NCBI GenBank assembly: GCA_046349775.1
Contig: JAXMBS010000001.1
Location: 148,716-212,715 of the forward strand
DNA length: 64,000 bases
Origin: JAEUIG01 sp046349775
GTDB taxonomy: Bacteria; Planctomycetota; Planctomycetia; Planctomycetales; Planctomycetaceae
Direction of reading: 5' to 3'
Below, in pieces: positions 53,277 through 64,000 of this stretch. The number at the start of each line of letters is the position of its first letter. Within the stretch, counting starts at the first letter, position 1. Both the position numbers and the translations under genes were made by a program. Below the pieces are notes generated by a model. The model saw nothing but the letters and a program-made list of their open reading frames with translations. It had not been told where the DNA came from and ran no database searches.

Positions 53277-54179
53277 GTGAAACGTCTCACTCCCGCCGCT
53301 TTGACGATGGTGATGCTCGTCGTCGTCGGTTTGCTCGTCGTCGGGTACGTCGCCAAGAACCTGCTGGCCCGCGACGTCCAGCCGCCGACCGACCAGATCC
53401 TGAACGTGCCCATGGCGCTCGCCGACCTGGAGCCCGGGACGGTCATCACCGAAGGGCACATCGCCACCGGCCGGCTGCGGGAATCGCAGATGGTTCCGGA
53501 AACGATCCGCGCCGACGCCGTGGTCATTGGCCGCGTCGTAAAGCAGCCGATCCAGGCCGCACGGCCGATCCTGACAACCGACCTGTACGCCCCGGGTGAC
53601 TTCCCGCCGCTGGAACTGGAACCCGGCATGCAGGCGATGTCCGTGAGTCTCGATGACAGCACCGCCGCCGTCGATGGGCTCGTCCGGGCCGGCCAGTACG
53701 TCGATGTCCACTTCACGCCTACATCGTACCGCGACCAGGAACAGACCGGTGGACTGACCATGACGCTCTTCAAGGGAGTGAAGGTCATCGCCATGAACCG
53801 CAGCACCTCCGGTGCTGCCCCGCGCGGCAGCAACAACGTCACGCTCGAGCTCAGCGAACAGCAGTCGAACATCCTGATCCAGGCCCGCTCCAAGGGAAGC
53901 CTGACGCTCACCTACGCCCCTGAAGGCAAAGGGGACGGCGGCGTGGCGGTGAGTCGGAAGGACCGCGCCACGCTCGATGAGATCCTCGGTCTGCAGCCCA
54001 TCGAACCGCCATTCACCAGTGAGATCTTTCACGGCAGCGGACGGAGCGTGCTGCAGTTCCAGAACGGCCGCGCTGTCGGCAATCCGACGATGAACTACGG
54101 CCGCGACTTCACGCCGACCTCAAGCCAGCAACCCGCTGCCCCCGCGCAGCAGCCGGCCAAGACCGGCGTGTCAGGCTGA
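53277..54179 (+). CDS. cpaB: Flp pilus assembly protein CpaB/RcpC
   Basis: 300 residues from GTG 53277. The N-terminal membrane anchor MVMLVVVGLLVVGYVAKNLL precedes a SAF domain (VPMALADLEPGTVITEGHIA, VIGRVVKQPIQAARPILTTD) and the CpaB/RcpC family core MSVSLDDSTAAVDGLVRAGQ with VDVHFTP. The protein sits in the periplasm and supports the pilus secretin. The C-terminus is Gln/Pro-rich. The gap to the next gene (54184-54276) is occupied by an inverted repeat where cpaC would be expected. Confidence 0.9.
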   Translation: MKRLTPAALTMVMLVVVGLLVVGYVAKNLLARDVQPPTDQILNVPMALADLEPGTVITEGHIATGRLRESQMVPETIRADAVVIGRVVKQPIQAARPILTTDLYAPGDFPPLELEPGMQAMSVSLDDSTAAVDGLVRAGQYVDVHFTPTSYRDQEQTGGLTMTLFKGVKVIAMNRSTSGAAPRGSNNVTLELSEQQSNILIQARSKGSLTLTYAPEGKGDGGVAVSRKDRATLDEILGLQPIEPPFTSEIFHGSGRSVLQFQNGRAVGNPTMNYGRDFTPTSSQQPAAPAQQPAKTGVSG

Positions 54180-54183
54180 CACA

Positions 54184-54276
54184 ACGGCGCGAAGACTCAA
54201 AGACGCACAGAGAAAGTTCAAACAAGACTTTGGCTTTCTCTGTGCGTCTCTGCGACTCAGTGTCTTTGTGTCGATC
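54184..54276. repeat. inverted repeat (CACAGAG family) between cpaB and tadG
   Basis: GACTCAAAGACGCACAGAGA faces CTTTCTCTGTGCGTCTCTGC and GACTCAGTGTCTTTGTGTC around a ~15-nt loop. It is the tightest member of this family in the window. Confidence 0.85.
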
Positions 54277-54296
54277 TGTTTTGATCTGAATTGAAC

Positions 54297-55463
54297 ATGC
54301 GTCGCGTATCGACACCCGCCGTGCGTCGTCGGGGATCGCTGATCCCGGCGGTCGCCGTTGCGCTGTTGATCGTCGGTGCCGCGGCCGCCATCGCGCTTGA
54401 CCGGCTGTGGATCGACGCGGCCCGGATCGAACTGCTGACCGCTGCGGAGTCCGCAGCGCTCGCCGGAGCGGCCCAGCTCGCGGACGATCGTCAACTCGCC
54501 ACCGTCGTCGATGTTCGGGAACGGCTGGCCGAAGTCCGCACCGCCGCTGTCACAGCCGCGGCCCAGAATTACGTCGCCGGCCAGCCTTTGCGAGTTCCGA
54601 CGACCGATGTGCACATCGGACGGCTCGTGCAGGATCGGACGGGCCGTGAGGTTTTCCTCGAAACCGACAACGCGCCGACTTCGGTCGCCGTCTTCGCAGC
54701 ACGGCAGCGCAGCGGCGCGAACCCTGTCGCGCTGTTCCTGCGAACGCTGACAAAAGCACAGCGGCCGTTGGTCCAGGTCTCCGCCGAAGCCTCCATCGAC
54801 AATCGCGTGGTGGGAGTCGCTGCGATCCAGGGGGGCTCGATCCCGGCCCTGCCGCTGGCGGCTCTGGAGATTGACCCCTCCGGCGTCCAGCCGCAGACCT
54901 GGGTGCGGCAGATTGAAGAGCACGGCGGCGCCGACCAGTTCGGCTATGACCAGGCCTCTGGTCTCGTGATCAATCAACCAGACGGCTTGCCGGAACTGAC
55001 GCTGCTGAGTGCCCCGCTGTCGGCATCCAGCGGCACGGCCACGCCAACGAACGTCCGGCTGCTCGACTTCGCGACCGGCCTGCGCGACGACCGGCTCGCC
55101 GCGCAGGTGGCTGCCGGTCTGCGGCCTGCAGACCTGGTGGCGTCCAACGGTGTGTTGCGGTTCGACGGCCTGCCGCTGCTGATCGGCTGCGAGTCCCAGA
55201 TTGAACCGGCCACGCGCCAAGCCCTCGCTGCAGCAATCGGCCAGCCGCGGATCTGCTGCGTGTTCTCCGCCGTCGCCGGCAACACGAGTGCGGTCTCCGT
55301 CCCGCGCATGGTGGCGGTCCGCGTGATGTCGGTCCGCGAAGTGGACAGCGAACGTGTCGAAATCATCGTCCAACCAACCGTCGTGACCACGCGAACCGCG
55401 ATCTTCGCGGCGAATGCGGAAGTCGCGAACCCCTACGTCTACAAGCTGCAACTGACCCATTGA
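54297..55463 (+). CDS. tadG: TadG-like pilus assembly protein
   Basis: 388 residues; ATG 54297 is preferred to TTG 54291. RRRGSLIPAVAVALLIVGAA is the TadE/G-like N-terminal segment, then LWIDAARIELLTAAESAALA, the A-rich helix typical of TadG. The remainder is a beta-rich extracytoplasmic domain (ASIDNRVVGVAAIQGGSIPA, PRMVAVRVMSVREVDSERVE). TadG-type proteins are minor pilus or surface components. The stop overlaps the TTG start candidate of cpaF. Confidence 0.65.
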   Translation: MRRVSTPAVRRRGSLIPAVAVALLIVGAAAAIALDRLWIDAARIELLTAAESAALAGAAQLADDRQLATVVDVRERLAEVRTAAVTAAAQNYVAGQPLRVPTTDVHIGRLVQDRTGREVFLETDNAPTSVAVFAARQRSGANPVALFLRTLTKAQRPLVQVSAEASIDNRVVGVAAIQGGSIPALPLAALEIDPSGVQPQTWVRQIEEHGGADQFGYDQASGLVINQPDGLPELTLLSAPLSASSGTATPTNVRLLDFATGLRDDRLAAQVAAGLRPADLVASNGVLRFDGLPLLIGCESQIEPATRQALAAAIGQPRICCVFSAVAGNTSAVSVPRMVAVRVMSVREVDSERVEIIVQPTVVTTRTAIFAANAEVANPYVYKLQLTH

Positions 55464-55471
55464 GTGTCTCG

Positions 55472-56803
<1,332 letters not shown>

Positions 56804-57086
56804 GCCACGGGGTTAATCCCCGTGGCAATACGCGATGGAAGAAGATTGCAAATTGATCATTGCAAAATGCAAATTGCAAATTGAGTGACGCGAAGCGGAG
56901 CTTCGAGAGAGTGCGTTCCCAAGCAGAGCTTGGGAACGAGGATGAGAAGTAGCGGTCAGCTATCAGCGATCAGGCGTCAGAAAAGACAAACTTCAACGCT
57001 AAACGCTCAACGCTTTCGGATTTCGACGTTCGGATTTCGGATTTATCGATCAACCATAAACCATAAACGATCAACCCCTCCGTCCG
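56804..57086. repeat. 283-bp spacer made of five repeat types
   Basis: In order: hairpin GCCACGGGG-TTAAT-CCCCGTGGC at 56804-56826 (just after the cpaF stop); AAATTGCA heptamers at 56838-56882; hairpin GTTCCCAAGC-AGA-GCTTGGGAAC at about 56911-56937; TCAGC-TATCAGCG words; then AACGCTA/GGATTTC/ACCATAA heptamers at 56990-57081. No ORF. Confidence 0.85.
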
Positions 57087-57935
57087 ATGTCCACACACGT
57101 CCTGCAGCCCCGGCCGGAGTTCGCCGACATCCTTCGTGATCGGCAGGAGTTCGCCGTTGATGGCCGCGATACGCTGGGCAACCAGCTCAACGGCTGGTTC
57201 GACCGGCTGATGATCCAGTCCGGCGCGGAGATCGCGCCGGCCATGCTGCTCACACTGTGCGTCTGCAGCGCGGTTGCCTGCGGCGGACTGGCGTTCGTCG
57301 TTCAGGAGAACTTGCTGACCACCGCGATTGGGGCCGTCCTGGGTGCTGTCGCGCCGATCGTGGCGGCAGTCGTGATCCGTTCGCGCCGTCAGTCTGAGAT
57401 GCAGAAACAGTTGCCGGCCATGCTGGATGAGCTGGCCCGCGCCGCACGAACCGGCCGCAGCCTCGAGAAGTGCCTCGCCCTCGTGGCGGACGACACACTG
57501 CAACCGCTCGGCGGCGAACTGCGTCGCTGCACACGGCGGCTCGACCTGGGGATGTCGATCACTGACGCGCTCCATGAACTTCCGTTGCGCACCGGCCTGC
57601 CGGCCACGAATGTGCTGGTCAGCGCTCTGGCCGTGCATCGCGAGACCGGCGGCGACCTTGTGAAGGTCCTCGAGCGTCTCGCCCAGACGCTGCGGACGCG
57701 GATTCAGTTCCAGGGACGCCTGAAAGCTGCGACCGCTGCGAGCCGTGCCACCGCACTGCTGATGATCGTCGTGCCGCCGGCGGTGCTGGCATTCTTCATT
57801 TTCCGCGACCCCGAATACATCAACAACCTGATGCAGTCCGAGTGGGGCTTCCGCGTCACCCTGATGGCGGCCGCTCTGCAGGTGATCGGCTCATTGTGGG
57901 TCCTGCGCATCCTGAAGCAGAGTGGACAAGGATGA
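57087..57935 (+). CDS. tadB: Flp pilus inner-membrane platform protein TadB
   Basis: 282 residues. The type II secretion F domain is LPAMLDELARAARTGRSLEK, CLALVADDTLQPLGGELRRC and LRTGLPATNVLVSALAVHRE, flanked by membrane segments LLTLCVCSAVACGGLAFVVQ, AIGAVLGAVAPIVAAVVIRS and, C-terminally, ALLMIVVPPAVLAFFIFRDP. TadB and TadC form the inner-membrane platform that couples CpaF to pilus growth. The 150-bp gap to tadC is again repeat. Confidence 0.9.
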   Translation: MSTHVLQPRPEFADILRDRQEFAVDGRDTLGNQLNGWFDRLMIQSGAEIAPAMLLTLCVCSAVACGGLAFVVQENLLTTAIGAVLGAVAPIVAAVVIRSRRQSEMQKQLPAMLDELARAARTGRSLEKCLALVADDTLQPLGGELRRCTRRLDLGMSITDALHELPLRTGLPATNVLVSALAVHRETGGDLVKVLERLAQTLRTRIQFQGRLKAATAASRATALLMIVVPPAVLAFFIFRDPEYINNLMQSEWGFRVTLMAAALQVIGSLWVLRILKQSGQG

Positions 57936-57936
57936 A

Positions 57937-58091
57937 TGGAAAGCAGAAAGCCGAAAGCGGGAAGCGGACTGCGAAATGTGGAAATGCCCGAATGTCGAAT
58001 GTGTGAATGATTGACCGTAAGACGGTCATCAGACGACCAGTCACCGGAAAACCAAACACCCTGTCCGACATTCGGATTTCGGATTTAGGCC
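57937..58091. repeat. heptamer-phased repeats between tadB and tadC
   Basis: GAAAGCA-GAAAGCC-GAAAGCG, then GAAATGT-GGAAATG and CGAATGT-CGAATGT words, and GGATTTC-GGATTTA at 58074-58087. The AAAGC/GAATGTC order matches 13480-13551. Confidence 0.8.
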
Positions 58092-58097
58092 CACGCC

Positions 58098-59225
58098 ATG
58101 TCTCCCATCAACCAATTGATCGTCGTGCTGGTCGCCGTGGGTGCCATCGGCCTGTTGTGCATGCGCCTGTGGCGGCAATTCCGGCCCAGTCTCCGGCTGC
58201 AAAAGGCCGTGCGACGGCGACGCCGTAAGCCGGCTGTTGCGAAACCGCAAGTGACGGTGGTGGCCGCACCGGCCGCAGTCGCGGTCGTAGCACCCTCAAC
58301 GCTCAACCTTCGATCTTCAACGCGCGTCGATAATCCATCAACCATCCCTGCGCGCCACGATCAACCTTCTCTGCCGACTCTCGAAGCCGAAGACACGCCG
58401 CTGGTCGACGACAACGATCTGGCTTTCGGACCGATCACGAAGTTGCTCGCCGCGTTGCTGCCGGAGTCGGACGATCGCCGAGTAGCGCTCAAGAAGTCGC
58501 TGCGAAACGCGGGTTACTACGAGCCGCACGCGTGGCACAATCTGGCCGCCGCGCGCTATTTGGGTCTGATCCTGCCGATCGTGATCGGACTGGGTCTGCT
58601 GATCATTTCACCGCCTGCTGCCGAACCGTGGATCTTCGTCGGACTCGTACTGCTGCCGGCACTGGGCTGGTCGCTGCCGACACTGCTCGTACGGCGGCAA
58701 GCCGCCGATCGGCTGGCGGAAATTGAGCGGTCCATGCCCGACCTGCTCGACATGATGAACATGTGCGTCAGCCAGGGAATGACCGTCCCGTCGTCGCTGC
58801 AGCGCGTCGGCATGGACCTGGAAGCGGTCTCCCCCGCGCTGTCACAGGAGCTCAAGATTGTCTCCGACCAGGCCCGGATCGGATCGCTCGAACAGGCCCT
58901 GGTCGCCTTCAGCAAACGTGTTGAGCTGCCGGACGTGTACTCGTTCACATCGCTCCTCGTGCAGACTGAGCGGATGGGCACTAGCATGTCGCAGGCGCTG
59001 GCGGAGTACAGCGACGGCATGCGTGAAACGCTGAGGCAGCAGGCCGATCAGAAGGCGAACACGGCTTCGTTCAAGTTGCTGTTCCCGACGGTGCTGTGCC
59101 TGATGCCGGCGGTGTTCATGATCCTGCTGGGCCCGGCGATCATCGAGATGTCCGCCTTCTTCCGCGAAGGTGGCAACGAAGTGCTGAGCACGAGCATGGA
59201 ATCAGCGCAGAACGTGCTGCAGTAG
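58098..59225 (+). CDS. tadC: Flp pilus inner-membrane platform protein TadC
   Basis: 375 residues. The N-terminal anchor (INQLIVVLVAVGAIGLLCMR) is followed by a basic stretch and an inserted low-complexity segment encoded by a heptamer repeat (58291-58367). The T2SF domain is MPDLLDMMNMCVSQGMTVPS, LQRVGMDLEAVSPALSQELK and ELPDVYSFTSLLVQTERMGT. C-terminal helices FKLLFPTVLCLMPAVFMILL anchor it in the inner membrane. The reading frame is intact through the insertion. Last gene of the tad cluster; a 35-bp gap separates it from hemH on the other strand. Confidence 0.9.
   Translation: MSPINQLIVVLVAVGAIGLLCMRLWRQFRPSLRLQKAVRRRRRKPAVAKPQVTVVAAPAAVAVVAPSTLNLRSSTRVDNPSTIPARHDQPSLPTLEAEDTPLVDDNDLAFGPITKLLAALLPESDDRRVALKKSLRNAGYYEPHAWHNLAAARYLGLILPIVIGLGLLIISPPAAEPWIFVGLVLLPALGWSLPTLLVRRQAADRLAEIERSMPDLLDMMNMCVSQGMTVPSSLQRVGMDLEAVSPALSQELKIVSDQARIGSLEQALVAFSKRVELPDVYSFTSLLVQTERMGTSMSQALAEYSDGMRETLRQQADQKANTASFKLLFPTVLCLMPAVFMILLGPAIIEMSAFFREGGNEVLSTSMESAQNVLQ
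58291..58367 (+). repeat. heptamer repeat embedded in the tadC coding sequence
   Basis: CTCAACG-CTCAACC-TTCGATC-TTCAACG-CGCGTCG-ATAATCC-ATCAACC. It translates as PSTLNLRSSTRVDNPSTIPA, which is unlike TadC sequence. The leading 15-mer is identical to one in the tadV-tadE gap (52715-52729). Confidence 0.85.
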
Positions 59226-59260
59226 TTCGAGTCGCACCTGCACGCGGAATTCCAACGCCG

Positions 59261-60293
59261 TCACCGCGCCTGCGGACGCTGGCGCTGCGGCGCCGGGCAG
59301 CAGTCGACCGGGCAGACATCCCAGTTCGGGCCGTACTTGCCGATCGCTTCACGTGGCACATCGCCTGAAAGCCGCTCCTGGATTACCTTGCGCAGCATCG
59401 TGATGAACCGCGGGTGCACGCCGACCGTGCCCGCCCGTGCGAACGCCAGGCCCAGCGATTTCGCCGCGTCCGCCGCTTCGCAATCCAGGTCGTAGAGCAC
59501 CTCCATGTGATCCGACAGGAATCCAATCGGTGCCACGACGACCGCGCTGGCTCCTTGCGCCTTCAGTTCGCGGAGATATTCGACAATGTCCGGTCCCAAC
59601 CACGGATCCTCCGGCCGTCCACTGCGACTCTGATAGACGAGCCGCCAGCGATCGGCGCCGATGCCACACGCGTCGGCAACCAGCCGCGCGGTCTCTTCCA
59701 GCTGCCGCTGATAGTCGCTCGTTGCCGCCATCGACGACGGAATGCTGTGCGCCGTAAATGCGATCTGGGCCGTTGAGCGGTTCGCTTCGGGCAACTGCAA
59801 CAGTGCGTCACGCAGTCGGTCGGCGTTCGCCGCAATGAAATCCGGATGGTTATAGAACGCGCGGAGCTTGTCGATTTCCGGCGCCTGCGGACCGACCGAT
59901 TCGCGCGCAGCAGCGACATTCTCACGGTACTGCCGGCAACCGGAATACGAGCTGTAAGCTGACAGAAACAGCGCGAGGCCGCGTCGCACGCCGGCTGCCG
60001 TCATCTCTTTCAGCGTGTCCGGCAGGAGCGGATGCCAGTTGCGGTTTCCCCAGTAAATCGGCAGCGCGATGTTGTGGGCCGCCAGTTCGACTTCCAGTGC
60101 GGAGATCAGCGCGCGGACCTGGGCGTTGATCGGGCTGACGCCGCCGAAGTGCTGATAGTGTTCGGCGACCTCGAGCATCCGCTCGCGCGACGCGATGCGC
60201 CCGCGGAAAAGCACATTTTTCGAGGAATGGCAGCACATCGTCCGGTCCCTCGGGACCGCCGAATGCCACCACCAGCAGTGCGTCGTAGTTCAT
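59261..60293 (-). CDS. hemH: ferrochelatase, one-base frameshift in an A5 run
   Basis: Inserts iron into the porphyrin ring at the end of heme synthesis. From ATG 60293: MNYDALLVVAFGGPEGPDDV, PFLE, then the frame breaks at the T5/A5 run 60216-60220; deleting one A gives ENVLFRGRIASRERMLEVAE, HYQHFGGVSPINAQVRALIS and full homology onward: FLSAYSSYSGCRQYRENVAA, FTAHSIPSSMAATSDYQRQL, VYQSRSGRPEDPWLGPDIVE, VVVAPIGFLSDHMEVLYDLD. The C-terminus has CPVDCCP, a possible iron-sulfur ligand cluster. Length is one base over a multiple of three. Probably intact in the organism. Confidence 0.9.
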
Positions 60294-60357
60294 GCGTCCA
60301 GCTTGGCAGCGCAACAAGATTGCGTCATTCGGTAGCGGGCCGTGTTACAATCTCGGA

Positions 60358-60716
60358 ATGGCCGAGCATCACTCGCCTTCGTCGAATCGTCAAACGCTCC
60401 ATTTTCGCATCAACAGGCGGGATCCTGCTGCTGTTAACGTGGTACGTCGGTGGTTACCTGACTCTTCAGTGGCTCGATGGTCGAGGGAGTTTGCCCTTGC
60501 AATTGCGACCGGTCTCGCAGGCGGTTTGCATGCCACTTGACGAGTATTGCGAGACCGACCTGCCGGGCAGCGAATGGCTTGATCACCAACGGATTCGCTG
60601 GCTTCATCGCGGATTCCGGCAACGTCGGAAGTCCGGTGGAATGGGAGAGTGGGCGGAATGGGCGGATAACGAAGCCACGTGCGGGATCCAGCGACGCGAC
60701 GTTAGAGCTAGTCTAG
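60358..60716 (+). CDS. small single-pass membrane protein, probable frameshift at start
   Basis: The coherent protein is KRSIFASTGGILLLLTWYVG, GYLTLQWLDGRGSLPLQLRP and LDEYCETDLPGSEWLDHQRI, with one membrane helix near the start. It lacks an in-frame ATG, but removing one G from ATGGCCGAG at 60358 would give MPSITRLRRIVKR leading into it. Further downstream the best frame changes again (ADSGNVGSPVEWESG). Reported with low confidence; no family. Confidence 0.35.
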
Positions 60717-60740
60717 AACTCTCCGGCTTTCGGCAGAGCC

Positions 60741-63700
60741 TCACTTCTCGACTTGCGGCTCGCGCGCCGCCTGGATCTCATTCGGTACCGGACGCATCGC
60801 GTTCTCCGGCATCCGGCCGGTCTGGTCCTCGATGCCGTTCAGCACGGATTCGTCCATCACTTTGATCACGATCCGCTGGCCGAAGCGATACACCTCCAGA
60901 ACCCGCGCTTGCGCCCAGATCCACCGTCTTGTTGACCAGGCGCGTCAGCGGCAGCGTCTCGCGGCTCCAGCGGTTCGGCCAGTTGCTGGTCGATCTCCGA
61001 TCCGGCGCTTTGGACCCAGTCGATGGCGCGGTCCATCCGCTGCAGGTTCCCCTGCGACGTCCAACTGTAATCGGCGAGCGCGACGCCCGGCACGTCCGGC
61101 ACTTGTGCCGCCTGCGAGATCAGCGGATTGGTCCGCCGGCGGAAGAAGCCTTCGACGTTGTCCGCCAGTGCCATGACCGGTTGCCGCCCGCCTGACAGCG
61201 GCGAAATCACATCGTCCAGGATGCGGAACGGGCTGAGGTCCGGCAGCATCACGGCGCCGTAGCTGATGTTGTTGAGATCGGTCGCCGAGCCAGGATGATT
61301 GATGGTGCGAGGAATCAGTTTGGACTGGCGCAGCGGCGTGTACTTGAGCCGGTCCCAGGCCTGCAGGTCGACGTCGTTCCAGTAGACCGGCTCCGTCGCG
61401 GTCGCGACTTCGGTCGGGTTCCGATAGAGCGTGCGCACCGGCCGGCCGTCGAATTGGCTGTGCTGCGAGGATTCTTCCCACAAACCGACCATGTCGAGGA
61501 TCGTTGGCGTAAGATCGGCCAGCCGCTGCGGCGATGTGATCCGCGCGCCGCGCCGCACCTGCGGTCCGCTGGCGAAGAACGACGCGCGCATCGATTCCGA
61601 CACCGGGTACCCGTGCATCGTGCCGGGCGAGGCGTCGGTCGAGAAGAACCAGCCTGGCCGCGCCGTCACCACGAGGTCCGGTGCGTATTCCTGTTCGCAG
61701 GCTGCGAGTTCTTCATCCCACAGCATGTGCCGGGTTAACGTCACCACTGCGTCGGGATAGTGCGACTGGCAGGTCAGCTCGAGCCAGAACCGCTCGTCGT
61801 GGAACTCCGCCAGGTAGGACGGAGATGCCTCACGGCCCAGCCCCAGCGGATCGAACTCGGCGCCGCCTTCGATTTGTTGATAGGTCACGCCGCCGTTCGT
61901 CGTGGGCGCGACATGATCAACGGAGAAGTAGCGGTACTCCCACAAACCGTCGGCATTGCGTTGCCGTTCAATCACCGCCTGGCCGCGATCGTCCGTCGTC
62001 AGCAGCACGGAGTTGTCGCTGATTTTCATCAGGACCAGGTCGATCGGCTGGTCGACCTCGCCGGCGCTGTTGACGGCATGGATGCTGGCCAGCGAACGGG
62101 CCAGGTCGATCGGATCGCGATTCTCGTCGAGGCGATAGTTCAACAGGTCGCCCGGCCGGCTCGGTCCCTGCCACTGGTGCGAACGGTACTGGCCGCGCGG
62201 CAGGTAGATACGTGCGGCGCCGTCGGAGTCGCCGTCGATGAACACGAACTCTTTCGCATTGTCTTCCGGATGCTGGTTGCGGTAGCGATGCATGTGCACC
62301 GACATGCCGAGTCCGCCGCCGGCCCATTCCCCCTGCTGATCCAGCACGCGCGGGCGGAAGAAGAAGTCGGTCGCCATATCGAAGTTCGACAGGTGGCGGT
62401 CGCGGCCGCCGACGTGTCCGTGATCGCTGACCAGCAACAGGTACGTGCTGTCGAGCCGGCCCTGGGCCCGCAGTTCATCCACGACGGCGCCGAGCAGCTC
62501 GTCGGCGCGGGCGATTGTCCGGCGCGTGACGCCGAACTGGCCGCGGCTGCACTTGTGGCTGCACGAGTCGGTCTCCGGCAGCCAGATGATCGTCACCGGC
62601 TGACGCCGTCCCAGCAGGTTGCGCACCGCGTAATCCGAGTTGGCGTCGTCCATATACTCCCACGCCTTCTGGGCCTGCATGTACGGCATGTAGCGCGCCA
62701 TACTGCGACTCCAGAGCGGCGGCGGCACATCGGTCATCACCGGCAGCACGCCCACGGCCCAGTCCTTGCCGTTGCGGCGCAGATGCTCGTACAGCGGCGG
62801 CACGCTGCTGTGGCGGACATCGAGCCACTCGTCGCGCGCTTCCGCCCCCTTCGTGACCTGGATGGCGGTCGCTTCCGACGCCTGCACGATGCGGTCCACG
62901 CCGCCGGCCGATAACCACTGCGCGCTGCGCTGGGGACCGAACGGATCGAGGAACGACTCCGAATCCAGCCGGCGCCGATTGAAGCAGACCTGCCCCTTCA
63001 GTCCGTGCCGATCGGAAAAACAACCGGTCCACATCGTTCCGTTGGACGTGATCGTATCCGATGGAAATCCGGTGAACGCATACTCGACCCAGGCCCCTTG
63101 TTCGAGAAACTGCTGCCGGATGTGCGGAATGTGTCCCATGCCGGCCATTTCGCGGACGACATCCGGCCGCAGGCCGTCGACGTAGAACACGACCACTGAA
63201 CAGTTTCTGGCCGGTCGGCCGCTGTTATCCGCTGTTTCCACGACTCGCTCATGCAGCACCGGTCGCGGCTCGCCACCACGCTGGACCTCGACGATAAACT
63301 CGCCGCTGTTGTCCGTGATGTCAAAATCGTTAATTCCGAGCAACAGCGGTCCGCTCTCGGTCGCTTCGATGCTGCGACCACGTCCGATGAAGAATGGGTC
63401 GCCGGAACCGATCCGACCAATGAGCGCGTAACACGGGGCTGGACCACCGGCAGCCGCCGGCAGCGGAAACACGCGGTCCGCGACGTCATCGTTCCACAGG
63501 AATGTTCCCTGCGGGGGAACCTTGGGTGGCGCTGCAGCGCCCAGCCGTCGCGTATGTTCGGCGACGATTTCACCCCGCGCCGAAAACGAGAGCAATTCCC
63601 CCGCTGCCACCTGCAGTCCAGTGTCCGACCAGACTTGCGTCGCCGGCACAATGAACACGTCGGGCGCAGATTCTCCCTGAGCCTCGGGCATCGCACCGCG

Positions 63701-63832
63701 AATCACCGCGTCGGATGTTCCGGCGCCCGGCAGACAGCCGGCGGAAGCGGACATCGCGGCAAGCGCCAATGTCAACAACAGCCGTCCGCTCCAGCGGACC
63801 GTATCTGGCGTTCCCAGCGGCATATGATCCAA
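60741..63832 (-). CDS. lipoprotein phosphodiesterase with LecA-like N-terminal domain
   Basis: About 1030 codons from ATG 63832. LALAAMSASAGCLPG is a lipobox. Residues ~55-190 resemble a LecA/PA-IL-type galactose-binding domain: VPATQVWSDTGLQVAAGELL, LIGRIGSGDPFFIGRG and LLLGINDFDITDNSGEFIVE. Then an alkaline-phosphatase-superfamily (type I phosphodiesterase/nucleotide pyrophosphatase-like) core: SVVVFYVDGLRPDVVREMAG, SDTITSNGTMWTG, TIIWLPETDSCSHK, LLVSDHGHVGGRDRH, GPQVRRGARITSPQRLADLT. Near 60960 and 60910 the frame changes; a neighbouring frame ends VYRFGQRIVIKVMDESVLNG ... PQVEK at 60741, giving a fuller C-terminus. It would be a sugar-tethered surface phosphatase or phosphodiesterase; the substrate is unknown. 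Confidence 0.7.
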
Positions 63833-64000
63833 TCAAATACCGGCCGCAGAATTTTGGGCCCGCGGGCGCCATCCGGCACGGATGACACCCAGTCCCCATG
63901 CTGCATCCGTGCAGCGGCGCACACCTGATACGATCGTCGCGCGTCGAATCATTGTCGCAATCCGAACGCCTCAAAACCGCTGTCTGCCGGGGGGGGCCGG

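Overview
The window reads as a GC-rich chromosome segment of a planctomycete, most likely order Planctomycetales. The markers are a PSCyt1/DUF1549/DUF1553 protein followed by a DUF1501 protein, a second DUF1501 gene, a DUF1559 prepilin-like protein, an exported VCBS-type repeat protein, several sulfotransferases and a hydroxysqualene dehydroxylase (hpnE). No tRNA, rRNA or CRISPR array was seen.

Layout. (1) 1-7114 (+): capsid-to-tail module of a prophage or phage-like particle: major capsid protein (entering from the left edge), small connector/tail genes, HK97 gp10-like protein, tail tube, tape measure, distal tail protein, and a hub-like protein with a Ser/Gly-rich tail. All genes after the capsid gene are broken by small frameshifts. 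(2) 7201-10097: an MptE/DUF115-like protein and two glycosyltransferases, possibly cargo of that module. (3) 10196-17699: small membrane proteins including two tandem paralogue pairs, an Mrp-type P-loop ATPase lacking its CxxC, a DUF1614-type membrane protein and an exported alpha/beta hydrolase. (4) 17737-21086: hemC, comF and hpnE, all frameshifted. (5) 21186-31491: DUF1501, a fatty acyl-AMP ligase (FAAL), DUF1559, a leucine-rich lipoprotein, and a coupled operon of a HEAT-repeat protein, an acyl carrier protein and an MBOAT-SGNH fusion. (6) 31815-36009: infC, typA behind a strong promoter and structured leader, VCBS protein. (7) 36434-43385: disordered lipoprotein, three sulfotransferases and two zinc-ribbon methyltransferases, a probable surface-glycan or small-molecule decoration island. 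(8) 43714-51517: cytochrome/DUF1501 pair, DUF58 protein, EF-G-like GTPase. (9) 52148-59225: tad (Flp pilus) operon without a visible secretin. (10) 59261-63832: ferrochelatase and a large lipoprotein phosphodiesterase with a LecA-like domain.

The most interesting functional idea is a Dlt-like acylation system. The FAAL would charge the carrier protein with a fatty acid, and the MBOAT-SGNH fusion would move it to an exported acceptor. This matches DltA/DltC/DltB/DltD in logic, with a lipid instead of D-alanine.

Two genome-scale features stand out. Gaps are filled with degenerate tandem repeats phased at about 7 bp, plus long imperfect inverted repeats; one heptamer block lies inside the tadC reading frame. 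Separately, many conserved genes carry single-base frameshifts (the hemH one lies in an A5 run), so sequencing indels must be excluded before calling any of them pseudogenes.
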